From positions 5,776 to 32,498 of the forward strand of contig JAMJFV010000005.1 in assembly GCA_023544495.1 (NCBI GenBank): a DNA stretch of 26,723 nt, written 5' to 3'. This document shows positions 7,912 to 15,693 of the stretch, piece after piece. Position 1 is the stretch's first letter. Each line of letters starts with the position of its first letter. The notes under the pieces were generated by a model that did not search any database, had not been told where the DNA came from, and was given only the letters and a program-made list of their open reading frames with translations. This DNA is from ANME-2 cluster archaeon (GTDB lineage Archaea > Halobacteriota > Methanosarcinia > Methanosarcinales > Methanocomedenaceae). A program made the position numbers and the translations under genes.

Positions 7912-8772
7912 ATGATGATGCAAGGAAAAATAGTTGATTTTTTCTCAGGCAAAGAACGAAAAAAGGTGCTTGAAAAACTGCAGTATCTGGACAAAAAAAT
8001 ACCTCTGGTCACGCTTGTCGGGGAAAAACAGAAATTCGAGCACGAAAAACAGGAAATACGTGACAGGTTATACCATGATACACCTGTAATGGAAGTCGCA
8101 CAAAGCGTTGATGAACTTATTGCAGAGGTAGAAAGTCACCTCGATGTTCAGGAAAATGAAGATTACTCTTTGATAATAGAGCACCTGGCTACAAAAAATA
8201 TTGACAGCGAGGCTGACATAAAAGAGATACTTGATCCAATGGATAGACAGATCGTATTTCAACACGTGCAGCTCAAAAAAAAAGGTATGGTCCAGTCCAT
8301 GCTTGAAAACCTCAGAAAAGATCTTGCTCTGGTCGAGCAGCTACCGGGAAGGATGTATAGTTCCGTTTCAGACAACGAAGATGCCGAAGAATTGAGGAGC
8401 GTCTGGAACTACCTGCTTCAGGACGAGCAGGATAAGCTTGACGATGTGAAACAGAGGATCGATACCAGTAACATCAATGAGATCGGCCTGCTGGAACAGG
8501 AAGTTGTGTTTTTGCATGAGAGGTTCACCTGCCTGGAACACTATGTGGCAGATTATATGAGCGAGCGGGCGTTAGGAGCGCTTACCCGGGAAGTTTCAGA
8601 GTATATGCCAAAAAAAGATGTCACCTGTAAGGATATCTACAAAGGATTGGGGGAAGCCATTGTCACTGAATTAAAAGGTTGTACTGGTGAGGACCGTAAG
8701 GAAAAGATGATCAAGAAGGTGATAGCAAAACTCATATATGGCAGGCTTAAGAAAGGAATGGTAGTGAAGTAA
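7912..8772 (+). CDS. Soluble helical/coiled-coil protein upstream of a tubulin-like GTPase
   Basis: I do not recognise the family. From the first ATG of the cluster (7912, 7915, 7918) the product is about 286 aa, highly charged and almost all helical. There is no signal or membrane span, so it is cytoplasmic. An open frame extends upstream to 7756, but that part overlaps the divergent gene and its translation is unlike the rest; the TATA box at about 7886 also sets the start near 7912. The 3' end is 2 nt from the next ATG, so it is co-translated with the 424-aa GTPase and is the best candidate for its partner, for example an assembly or capping factor. That role is inferred from adjacency only. 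Confidence 0.75.
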   Translation: MMMQGKIVDFFSGKERKKVLEKLQYLDKKIPLVTLVGEKQKFEHEKQEIRDRLYHDTPVMEVAQSVDELIAEVESHLDVQENEDYSLIIEHLATKNIDSEADIKEILDPMDRQIVFQHVQLKKKGMVQSMLENLRKDLALVEQLPGRMYSSVSDNEDAEELRSVWNYLLQDEQDKLDDVKQRIDTSNINEIGLLEQEVVFLHERFTCLEHYVADYMSERALGALTREVSEYMPKKDVTCKDIYKGLGEAIVTELKGCTGEDRKEKMIKKVIAKLIYGRLKKGMVVK

Positions 8773-8774
8773 TA

Positions 8775-10049
8775 ATGAAAACTTTGATGGTGGGGGCAGG
8801 AGAGTGCGGGAGGAACATTGCACTGCAGCTGTATTATCAACTTACCAGTATGCGGTACACGTATCTAATGAAAAATTTTTACTATTTCCTGACAGATAGT
8901 GAAGATACCCTGAGAGTGATGAGTAATATTCACAAAAAAGGCATTCCATCAGAAGCGATAAATCCTGAAAAAGCGAATGAAAGAGTACATCCGTTGAATG
9001 TTTTCATGTTGTCTCCAGCCAGTTCCCATGCAGGGGTCGGGGGAGCATGGATGATCTCAGCTGAAATGGCCCGGGATTTTTTTCGCGGGAATGAGGAGGT
9101 CAATGAACGGTACATCGACCTGATCAATGAACATATTACCTGGTGTGATTGTTTCAATATTTTCAACAGTGCAGGCGGAGGCACAGGAAACGGTGCAGGA
9201 CCTGTGTTCCTGGAATATTTGCGCTCCAAAAGTACGCAGGACTCGGCACGAAAACTCTACACTGCAACCATAGTACTCCCTTTTGAAAAGGAGAGTGGAG
9301 GGTGGAGGGATGTGAACGCTGCGGCAAACATGGCACGCTACAGTACTCTGTGCGATGGTATTTTGATCGCAGACAACCAGCATGTTCAGAATATGATGAA
9401 ACAGAATACCATGGCTGTACACGAAACCGTGAACCGACTTCTGGCAAATGCCTGGATGTGGATGAACGCCTGTTCCAGCTCTGACCTGAGCATAAGCCCC
9501 AAAGGCTGGGAAGGTGCAGATTTCAAACGAAGTTTCAGGATTGGAGACTGCAGCGCACCGGTTGTTCCCTGTTACCGGGAAGAACCGAAAGACAAACTGA
9601 AAAAGATCAATATTGGCTGGATCGTACTGCGGACAATAAAAGAGAACTGCGCTGCAAAGTGCCTGCCTGAGACGGCAAGACGGATCCTTGTGATCGTGGC
9701 GTTGCCGGACAAAAAGGAAATCCCATCCTATGAATCAGATATTATGGCGTATCTCCAGGAGGAACTGTTCAAGGAGAGAAATCCTGAGATCGATATTATT
9801 TTCTTGAGAGGGAGGGCTATGCAGCACCTGAGTATAACAGTGCTGCTGGTCTCTCCGACAATACCGAGACTGGAAGAGTTACAAACCCATTTCGAAGCGT
9901 ACCTCGATGACCCACAGACATTTGAGGAGGATATGGCCGGTCAGGTTTCAGAACGATCCTACGATACTACCCTGCATGCTTACAGGATCGAGTATGATAA
10001 ATTTGACCGTTATCTTGAATACCTGAATAAATTCAGTCAAAGCGGGTAA
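8775..10049 (+). CDS. Second tubulin/FtsZ-superfamily protein with altered T7 loop
   Basis: The 424-aa product starts with GAGECGRN (7-14), the usual first glycine loop, and has the signature AGGGTGNGAGPVF (133-145), close to the FtsZ version. An N-rich helix follows at about 180-225 (NAAANMARYS, NRLLANAW). At the place of the T7 catalytic loop (N-x-D-x-x-D in FtsZ) it reads GADFKRS (247-253): the first Asp is kept, and the second is Arg. GTP binding looks intact, but hydrolysis of a neighbour's nucleotide may be impaired. The C-terminal half is divergent. It forms an operon with the 286-aa helical protein, and its 3' end overlaps the convergent third GTPase gene by 13 bp. Confidence 0.85.
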   Translation: MKTLMVGAGECGRNIALQLYYQLTSMRYTYLMKNFYYFLTDSEDTLRVMSNIHKKGIPSEAINPEKANERVHPLNVFMLSPASSHAGVGGAWMISAEMARDFFRGNEEVNERYIDLINEHITWCDCFNIFNSAGGGTGNGAGPVFLEYLRSKSTQDSARKLYTATIVLPFEKESGGWRDVNAAANMARYSTLCDGILIADNQHVQNMMKQNTMAVHETVNRLLANAWMWMNACSSSDLSISPKGWEGADFKRSFRIGDCSAPVVPCYREEPKDKLKKINIGWIVLRTIKENCAAKCLPETARRILVIVALPDKKEIPSYESDIMAYLQEELFKERNPEIDIIFLRGRAMQHLSITVLLVSPTIPRLEELQTHFEAYLDDPQTFEEDMAGQVSERSYDTTLHAYRIEYDKFDRYLEYLNKFSQSG

Positions 10050-11251
10050 TTATTGATACCTTTTTTTTGTGCGTACTGCCTGGCAGTGTCTTCCAATTCC
10101 AGTAACCGTTGAAGCTCATCGGGCAGGAAGGTCAACAGTACCGTTATCGATACCAGATCCCGTTTTGTCCTTGACAGTCCAAATATCCTCCAGCCCGTTC
10201 TGCTGTACAGTTCCATGCACTTTTTTATGGTCTTCGTATCCAGCCGATCCTCATCTTCCAGATAATAGTCCGGTACCCTGACATTTACCAGGTTCTTCAT
10301 GGCGTTCTCAAGATCAGGTCCTTCAATTTCCAGGCTCAGGCTTACCATTACCTGGTCAAGCAATTCCGTCACATCTATGGTGCTGTATCCACGGGAAAAT
10401 TTTGAGATAACTGGCATATAGTACGCAAGACCCCGTACCTGGGTGCTTGCCCTCCCGATAGCAGCAAATCCGGGCCTGTTCTCCCCGCTGGATTGAAAAG
10501 AGGATGTGGTAACAATATCGTTGAAGTCTATATCCTTGAATTCCCCTCCAAATGGTACCGTTGAGAGGTCTATTTTTTCAATGACTATCCCTGCTATCAG
10601 GTCATTGATACACCTCGCGATGTATGTATTATACTTTGAAAAATAGTATTCGATGTTCTGTTTATGGGACAGTTTTTCGTTGTCAACCAGGATAAAACCA
10701 TCAACGATCCCGGAAAGACCCTGTATACATCTCCAGGCGTTCCAGGCAAGATGGTCGCCTTCTTTTCCCTCCCCGCTGCCCGGAAGCACGGCAATTACCA
10801 GAACAGGGATGTCGTAGAGTTCCTTAAGGGCTCTGGCAACATAAGAAGCCGTACCGCTTCCGGTACCACCACCTGTCCCCAATGCGAGCAGGGCAAATGG
10901 GGTGGCATGCTTTTCCTTACTCGTGTCGCCGGGTTCACCCTCTATTCTCTCTTTGAGGACTGCCTTTAACTTCCCGTAATTAGGAGCTATGATCTCCTCT
11001 GCGTTTTCCGGGTAGTTGCCAAATCCACCTGTTACAAATTCTCCGAATCCCTTCGTGGTGCCTTTAATGAACCCTTCGGATCTGGAAATGCCGATCCAAT
11101 ACTGGTTCCCGATATTTTTGAGCTTTTTCAGATCATTGACATCAGAATTGATAACAATGGGATCTGCTATCTGGAACATGTTCTTTTCTGCAAAAATCGC
11201 GTCAAGTATTGCACTTCCGCACTGCCCAATTCCAATAAATGTCCGAGCCAC
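10037..11251 (-). CDS. Third tubulin/FtsZ-superfamily GTPase, CetZ-like
   Basis: A 404-aa protein with all the hallmarks of the superfamily: GIGQCGSA (7-14, very like tubulin's GQCG), NSDVNDL (35-41), TGGGTGSGTAS (126-136), VLPGSGEG (155-162), NAWRCI-GFILVDNEKL (171-194, as in CetZ proteins) and a T7 loop DIDFNDI (240-246) with both aspartates. The length matches CetZ and FtsZ, without the extension seen in the 877-aa protein. The start is a GTG at 11251, 5 nt after GGTGG. It is transcribed alone, with a palindrome ATGTTTAAACAT (11282-11293) about 36 nt upstream. It is probably an active, polymerising GTPase. Its role in this cluster (shape, division or another filament) is unknown. Confidence 0.9.
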   Translation of the reverse strand: MARTFIGIGQCGSAILDAIFAEKNMFQIADPIVINSDVNDLKKLKNIGNQYWIGISRSEGFIKGTTKGFGEFVTGGFGNYPENAEEIIAPNYGKLKAVLKERIEGEPGDTSKEKHATPFALLALGTGGGTGSGTASYVARALKELYDIPVLVIAVLPGSGEGKEGDHLAWNAWRCIQGLSGIVDGFILVDNEKLSHKQNIEYYFSKYNTYIARCINDLIAGIVIEKIDLSTVPFGGEFKDIDFNDIVTTSSFQSSGENRPGFAAIGRASTQVRGLAYYMPVISKFSRGYSTIDVTELLDQVMVSLSLEIEGPDLENAMKNLVNVRVPDYYLEDEDRLDTKTIKKCMELYSRTGWRIFGLSRTKRDLVSITVLLTFLPDELQRLLELEDTARQYAQKKGINNYPL

Positions 11252-11279
11252 GTTTCCACCATTGAGTAATTATCGGTGA

Positions 11280-11295
11280 ATATGTTTAAACATTT
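11280..11295 (-). promoter_or_regulatory. Palindromic promoter element of the third GTPase gene
   Basis: The 12-bp perfect palindrome ATGTTTAAACAT (11282-11293) covers the likely TATA position for a transcript that starts about 10 nt before the GTG at 11251. It lies in the 160-bp gap to the divergent 337-aa gene, so it could also act as an operator for either. Confidence 0.4.
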
Positions 11296-11411
11296 GCTGT
11301 ATTGACACAATGAGAGAATGGAATGGTGAAAAAAAACTTGAAACCGATATCAAACGCCAAATTACCCGTATTCTCCGGTACTTTTTTCTATTCAAAAGAT
11401 AATAAATAAAT

Positions 11412-12425
11412 ATGGGAATTCGGGGTTATGGAGGATTACTTCTGGTATTGTTGTGTGTAGTATCACCAACAGTAATCGCCCAGGAAAACAGGACAAATCT
11501 GGAATTGATCGAATCGATAAAAGATATCTCGATCTCTCCTGATATTTATTCAGATATTCCAAATATCAAAAACCTGGCTATCCTCTTTTTGTCCTTTGAG
11601 GATGGCGATGTGAGGAATGTTGAATACAATAAATTTGCAGACTCTGTCAGGAAATTCTTAGAGGAATTCAATACCATCTTTGTTCAGTCCAGAAATGATC
11701 TGCCTGCACATCAGAAAGAATCGGTAAGAAAAGCCATCGATCTGAAAGGTGAAGCCATCTATCTGGAAAGTCTGTCCAGGACTTCCCCGAAACTTAACGA
11801 CCCTATAGTGATTGAGATCGTTGAGAAAGAGAAGGATTCCTTAGATCAGTTCTTAGAAGAACGAGCACATTATTTCGAAATCGAAATAGAAAAAGAAGAA
11901 GCATTCCCCATTAGAATTGAGTACCAGGAATATATCACCCTGGCATATCAGGGGTCGGGGAATACAATAAAGAGTGAGTTGGCCAGGACGAAGCTTGAAG
12001 AAATGACATCGAATTTTAACAACAATATGGATAACGCTTCCAATTTTTCCCGGCATGCTGATGAATTGAAAAAAACCCTGGACAATGAAGATGAAAGAGT
12101 GTTCGTTCTCTTTTCCCGTTATATCATATCAAAAGACGTTGTGAGAAATTACTCGAATGCCATAGAAATATACCATGACAACGGGATTTCAGATAAAACG
12201 CTGCCGAGACTTCCACAACAATATGCTGAGGATTATACAGAACTTACATCAAAAGAACACGATGCAAACGAATTATCTGCATCTATCTTTAACACATTTT
12301 TCATAAAAATAGTAACAATAGTGATCCCACTGTTTCTTGCCATGGTCATTTTTATGATAGGTTTCAGGGACTGGCAAAGGGACTTCACAGATACGAAATT
12401 GAATACATTGGTCAGAAGAGAATGA
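11412..12425 (+). CDS. Secreted helical protein with C-terminal membrane anchor
   Basis: No family recognised. The 337-aa product has a signal peptide (about 1-23, ending VIAQ), a long charged helical ectodomain (about 25-290), a single membrane span (about 296-317) and a 20-residue cytoplasmic tail (RDWQRDFTDTKL...) that could touch cytoplasmic filaments. Sequons include NRT, NAS, NFS and NYS. The start ATG at 11412 has an A/T-rich upstream sequence and no clear Shine-Dalgarno site. The next gene begins 2 nt after the stop, so the two are co-transcribed. The layout repeats that of the 143-aa and 298-aa genes at the other end of the cluster: signal, coiled ectodomain, C-terminal anchor. Confidence 0.78.
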   Translation: MGIRGYGGLLLVLLCVVSPTVIAQENRTNLELIESIKDISISPDIYSDIPNIKNLAILFLSFEDGDVRNVEYNKFADSVRKFLEEFNTIFVQSRNDLPAHQKESVRKAIDLKGEAIYLESLSRTSPKLNDPIVIEIVEKEKDSLDQFLEERAHYFEIEIEKEEAFPIRIEYQEYITLAYQGSGNTIKSELARTKLEEMTSNFNNNMDNASNFSRHADELKKTLDNEDERVFVLFSRYIISKDVVRNYSNAIEIYHDNGISDKTLPRLPQQYAEDYTELTSKEHDANELSASIFNTFFIKIVTIVIPLFLAMVIFMIGFRDWQRDFTDTKLNTLVRRE

Positions 12426-12426
12426 T

Positions 12427-14484
12427 ATGAGGATTGTTCTATTAAGTATTGTGCTTGCTATAATTACCTGTACTGCTAATGCGCAGGATTTCAATCTCAA
12501 TCCCACTTCGAAAACCATAGATATCACCTTCAATGCTCCCAAAGGAACGAAAACGTGGTCAAATCCGTATATCAGGAACTTTGATATTGAGGTTAATAAT
12601 GAATTGAATGCGACGCTGACAGTAAATATAGATCCTTCTACGAATGACGGGTCTTTCATCCGGGTGACTTCTTCGCGGTCTACGTTGACCATTCCTCCAT
12701 TAAGTTCAGATTCAGTCCTGATAACCGTTAAAATCATTGACAGTGCAGCGAACGGTGGTAGTTATTCAGGAAGGGTCAGACTGACCAGTGGTTCCCGATC
12801 CGAAAATGTGAACGTCCTGGTAAAAACACGCTGGCCGCCTCCGACCCTGGGTCTTTCAGGGAACATAAATTTTGGCGAGGTAACCACAGGTAAATCGTAC
12901 ACCAGATCGTTCACGTTACGGGAAGAACTACGATTTTACGATGCAAGAAATGTGGGGATACGACTACGAGCTAATGGTCCAATTGATACGGTCACTACTT
13001 CTCCGACCTCGTTCCCCCTTATTGACGGCCAGGGGAGAACTGTCACCTTCGGTTTCACTGTTAAGGAAAGGGGGGTGGTTCCCGGCACGTACCGGCCGGA
13101 TATCGGTGTTACGTCTTCAAATGGCGCTGAGTTAATCGACGACAACCTGGTATATACCATTCCCCGGCCAATTATTGAAGTGTCCGATCAACAGGATAAG
13201 ATCATTTTTGATTATGGCAGACCGGGTACCAGTGATCAGGAGATCACCATTACGGAAACGGGAGGCAAGACGCCAGTCGAAAATATTATAATTTCCTTTA
13301 CGGCACTGAGAAAAGAAGTGAGAGGTATCCGGGAAGAATACGGTCAGACAACCTGGTTCACGTTTCCAAAAAAAGTAGATTACCTACCCCCGGGTGGTTC
13401 TGAGAGTATTCATATCAAAGTGATGAAACCTGAAGAAGCCCCGGTAGGAAATTACCTGTGGGAAGGAGAAGTCCGGACAACATATGCAGGAGATGAGCCG
13501 TTCCAGATCTCTTTTGCCGTAATACCCCCCGGAGTAAGGGAATTACTCAGTGATGTCAGGAATTTTGAGAACGACCCTGCTATTACGGGCCATCCCGCAA
13601 TGGAAACGGTGAGGATTACAACCGAATCCCTTTTGAGAAAGGAATTTTTTGAGAACGGGATGGCTGATGTGGAAAACATTACCTTGTTGACCAATACGGC
13701 GATCAAGTTCCTCAATTCCATGAGTGCTGCATACGGTCATTATGAAAAAAACAGCTATAATGCAGCGTATGAGGGGTTGATGACGGGCAAAGAAGAATTC
13801 GACAGAATGGACAGTATACGATTAATAGAAAAATATCATCGGGAGAGCAGTGAAATAACACATTTTGCACACAATGGCTGGACTGAATTTGCACTGGTGC
13901 TCATAGGCGGTCTGGAAGCTAATGCAACTGAATCTGAGAATCTCTCAAATCCGGATGCTTCGTATTATGAGTCGCGGAACGTCCACGAAAAAATGAAAGA
14001 TATCTGTTCGCTGCTTAACGATAGCGGATGTGTGCAGGCACAGAATAATGATATCATGGAATTGAATGGCATCATACAACAGTTGATCGCAGAAGCTCAT
14101 GAACTGGAACTTCAGGTCAATAGGATCCATAGAGATATACAGAATAATACCTGGAGCCTTTTTGGGACAAGGGTGATACGTAATCCACTAAGATTTGTCA
14201 CTGTCTGGGAACATTACAATGAAATGGTTGAAACGTATGATGCCATTTCCATAAAATACCAGCTCAGCGGAGAGCTGATCGAGCGCGAGAAAACTCAGGA
14301 GAAACTGGCTGTGATGAAACAAGAGGCATTTTGGTACAAATTCATTAACAGTATGTATGTCTCATTGTCAGTATTTGTTCTGATCCTGACCATATGGAAT
14401 GCGGTCAAAGGAGCATTGAGATATCAGGCAGATAACAAAGATATGAGATTATCTGAGATTGTCCGATTAGAAAGGTCCGTTTGA
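12427..14484 (+). CDS. Large secreted Ig-like and helical protein with C-terminal anchor
   Basis: The 685-aa product has a signal peptide (about 1-19, TANAQ), then about three beta-sandwich repeats of archaeal Ig-like character (about 20-135, 140-248 and 250-365), each with strand patterns such as NINFGEVTTGKSYTRSF and the phrase GGSYSGRVRLTSG. A helical segment (about 370-635), one membrane span (about 638-660) and a short basic cytoplasmic tail follow. Sequons such as NAT, NIT, NLS, NDS and NNT are frequent in the ectodomain. It follows the 337-aa gene at 2 nt. The architecture suits a cell-surface or S-layer-contacting stalk. I can support the topology but not a biochemical function. Its membership of the tubulin-like cluster is by gene order. 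Confidence 0.8.
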   Translation: MRIVLLSIVLAIITCTANAQDFNLNPTSKTIDITFNAPKGTKTWSNPYIRNFDIEVNNELNATLTVNIDPSTNDGSFIRVTSSRSTLTIPPLSSDSVLITVKIIDSAANGGSYSGRVRLTSGSRSENVNVLVKTRWPPPTLGLSGNINFGEVTTGKSYTRSFTLREELRFYDARNVGIRLRANGPIDTVTTSPTSFPLIDGQGRTVTFGFTVKERGVVPGTYRPDIGVTSSNGAELIDDNLVYTIPRPIIEVSDQQDKIIFDYGRPGTSDQEITITETGGKTPVENIIISFTALRKEVRGIREEYGQTTWFTFPKKVDYLPPGGSESIHIKVMKPEEAPVGNYLWEGEVRTTYAGDEPFQISFAVIPPGVRELLSDVRNFENDPAITGHPAMETVRITTESLLRKEFFENGMADVENITLLTNTAIKFLNSMSAAYGHYEKNSYNAAYEGLMTGKEEFDRMDSIRLIEKYHRESSEITHFAHNGWTEFALVLIGGLEANATESENLSNPDASYYESRNVHEKMKDICSLLNDSGCVQAQNNDIMELNGIIQQLIAEAHELELQVNRIHRDIQNNTWSLFGTRVIRNPLRFVTVWEHYNEMVETYDAISIKYQLSGELIEREKTQEKLAVMKQEAFWYKFINSMYVSLSVFVLILTIWNAVKGALRYQADNKDMRLSEIVRLERSV

Positions 14485-14673
14485 TCTTTGTGTTAAGCTG
14501 CGAGATATGAGGATGAACCTACGGTATTTTGAAAAGATGATTGACACATGGTCCAGCTGAAGAACATCCAAAAGACGTCCATTATACCGGACGGCAGGGA
14601 ATATCAGGCATAGTGATCCTGACAAAGCTTAAGAGTCTCGCTAACCATCTTTTGACATAAGGGTGATAACAGA
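14485..14673. other. Intergenic stretch carrying a relic of a mobile-type gene
   Basis: This 189-bp gap contains the plus-strand relic described at 14505-14560 and no intact gene. A Shine-Dalgarno-like GGGTGAT (14661-14667) at its end serves the TTG start of the DUF362 gene. Confidence 0.5.
14505..14560 (+). pseudogene. Short relic related to the degenerate gene at 15694-16372
   Basis: The plus strand encodes LRYFEKMIDTW, then a stop. The minus strand at about 16372-16288 encodes LRHFEKMIDTC in the same arrangement. Over about 42 nt the DNA differs mainly by transitions at third codon positions, so both derive from one protein-coding ancestor. It is too short to name the family; a transposase or other mobile gene is the likely source. 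Confidence 0.6.
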
Positions 14674-15690
14674 TTGGATCGTGCATTGAAGAGAAGACAG
14701 TTTCTCAGCATGTTAGTAAGTCTATTCTCGTTTATCTTTTTAGGGTGCATTGATAAAAAGAGAAACGATGACATAATGAAAGGAGGATCAGATATGGCAA
14801 ATTCGAAGGTATACATTATAAAGACCACTGACCGAAGAAGTGGCATACAGGAATTATTGCAGCAATATGATCTTGGGGTGCTGTCTGGTAAAAGAATTGG
14901 CATAAAGGCCAATTATAACAGCGCGGATCCCTTTCCAGCCTCCTCACATATTGATACATTGTCCACGATTACTGAGATCTTACAGGAACACGGAGCAGAG
15001 GTGTTACTGGCAGAAAGAAGTGGAATGGGGAACACGGGAAATGTGTTTAGAGAAACGGGTGTATCAGGACTTGCAGCAGAGCTGGATTTTGATATAGTGG
15101 TACTGGACGATAGTACAGGCAGTGAATGGGTCAGGGAAACGGGCAGTCACTGGAAAAGGGGATTCTTGTTTCCCAGGGTATTCAGGGATGTTGATGCAAT
15201 CATCCAGACCTGCTGTCTGAAAACCCATAGGTATGGGGGTCATTTCACAATGTCTCTCAAGAACAGTGTGGGTATGGTGGCAAAATTCGATCCTGAGGAT
15301 GGTTATAATTACATGTCCGAACTCCATTCATCCAGGCACCAGAGGAAGATGATCGCAGAGATCAATACGGCATATGAACCTGAGTTCGTAATAATGGACG
15401 GCATACAGGGTTTCTCAAAAGGTGGCCCTGATACCGGGACCCTGATCAATCCCGGGATAATGATAGCCAGCAAAGACAGAGTGGCTCTGGATGCTGTAGG
15501 AGTGAGCGTACTCAGGATATACGGGACTACAGACGAGGTTTCCAAAGGAGCTGTATTCCAGCAGGAACAGATAGCAAGGGCGGTGGAACTTGGACTGGGT
15601 GCTTCCGGTCCTGATAAGATCGATATGGTTCCGGTCAATTCCGGGGCTCAGGAGATCTGTTCCAGGATAGAAATTATGTTAAAAGGGTAA
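14674..15690 (+). CDS. DUF362-family protein, Tat-type lipoprotein with an internal start
   Basis: The core is a DUF362 domain, marked by CCLKTHRYGGHFTMSLKNSV and the VIMDGIQGFSKGGP segment. The longest form (338 aa, TTG at 14674, 7 nt after GGGTGAT) begins KRRQFL-hydrophobic-FLGC, which fits a twin-arginine signal with a lipobox, so it would be exported and lipidated. A second start, ATG at 14794 (residue 41), has a near-perfect Shine-Dalgarno sequence (AAAGGAGGATC, 14779-14789) and gives a 298-aa form without a signal. DUF362 proteins are often linked to redox or cofactor metabolism, but the activity is unknown. The FeS-cluster cysteines of some members are absent. It stands alone between two inverted relics. 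Confidence 0.86.
   Translation: MDRALKRRQFLSMLVSLFSFIFLGCIDKKRNDDIMKGGSDMANSKVYIIKTTDRRSGIQELLQQYDLGVLSGKRIGIKANYNSADPFPASSHIDTLSTITEILQEHGAEVLLAERSGMGNTGNVFRETGVSGLAAELDFDIVVLDDSTGSEWVRETGSHWKRGFLFPRVFRDVDAIIQTCCLKTHRYGGHFTMSLKNSVGMVAKFDPEDGYNYMSELHSSRHQRKMIAEINTAYEPEFVIMDGIQGFSKGGPDTGTLINPGIMIASKDRVALDAVGVSVLRIYGTTDEVSKGAVFQQEQIARAVELGLGASGPDKIDMVPVNSGAQEICSRIEIMLKG
14779..14796 (+). promoter_or_regulatory. Strong internal ribosome-binding site and start in the DUF362 gene
   Basis: AAAGGAGGATC (14779-14789) is followed 7 nt after GGAGG by ATG (14794-14796), in frame with the longer form. It matches the 16S anti-Shine-Dalgarno better than any other site in the window and lies exactly at the boundary between the signal/linker and the DUF362 domain. 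Confidence 0.7.
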
Positions 15691-15693
15691 TAA

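Noticed and set aside
10037..11251. Naming the 404-aa GTPase cetZ
   Set aside because: It has CetZ-like motifs, but without an alignment the family cannot be separated from other tubulin-like groups, so no symbol is given.
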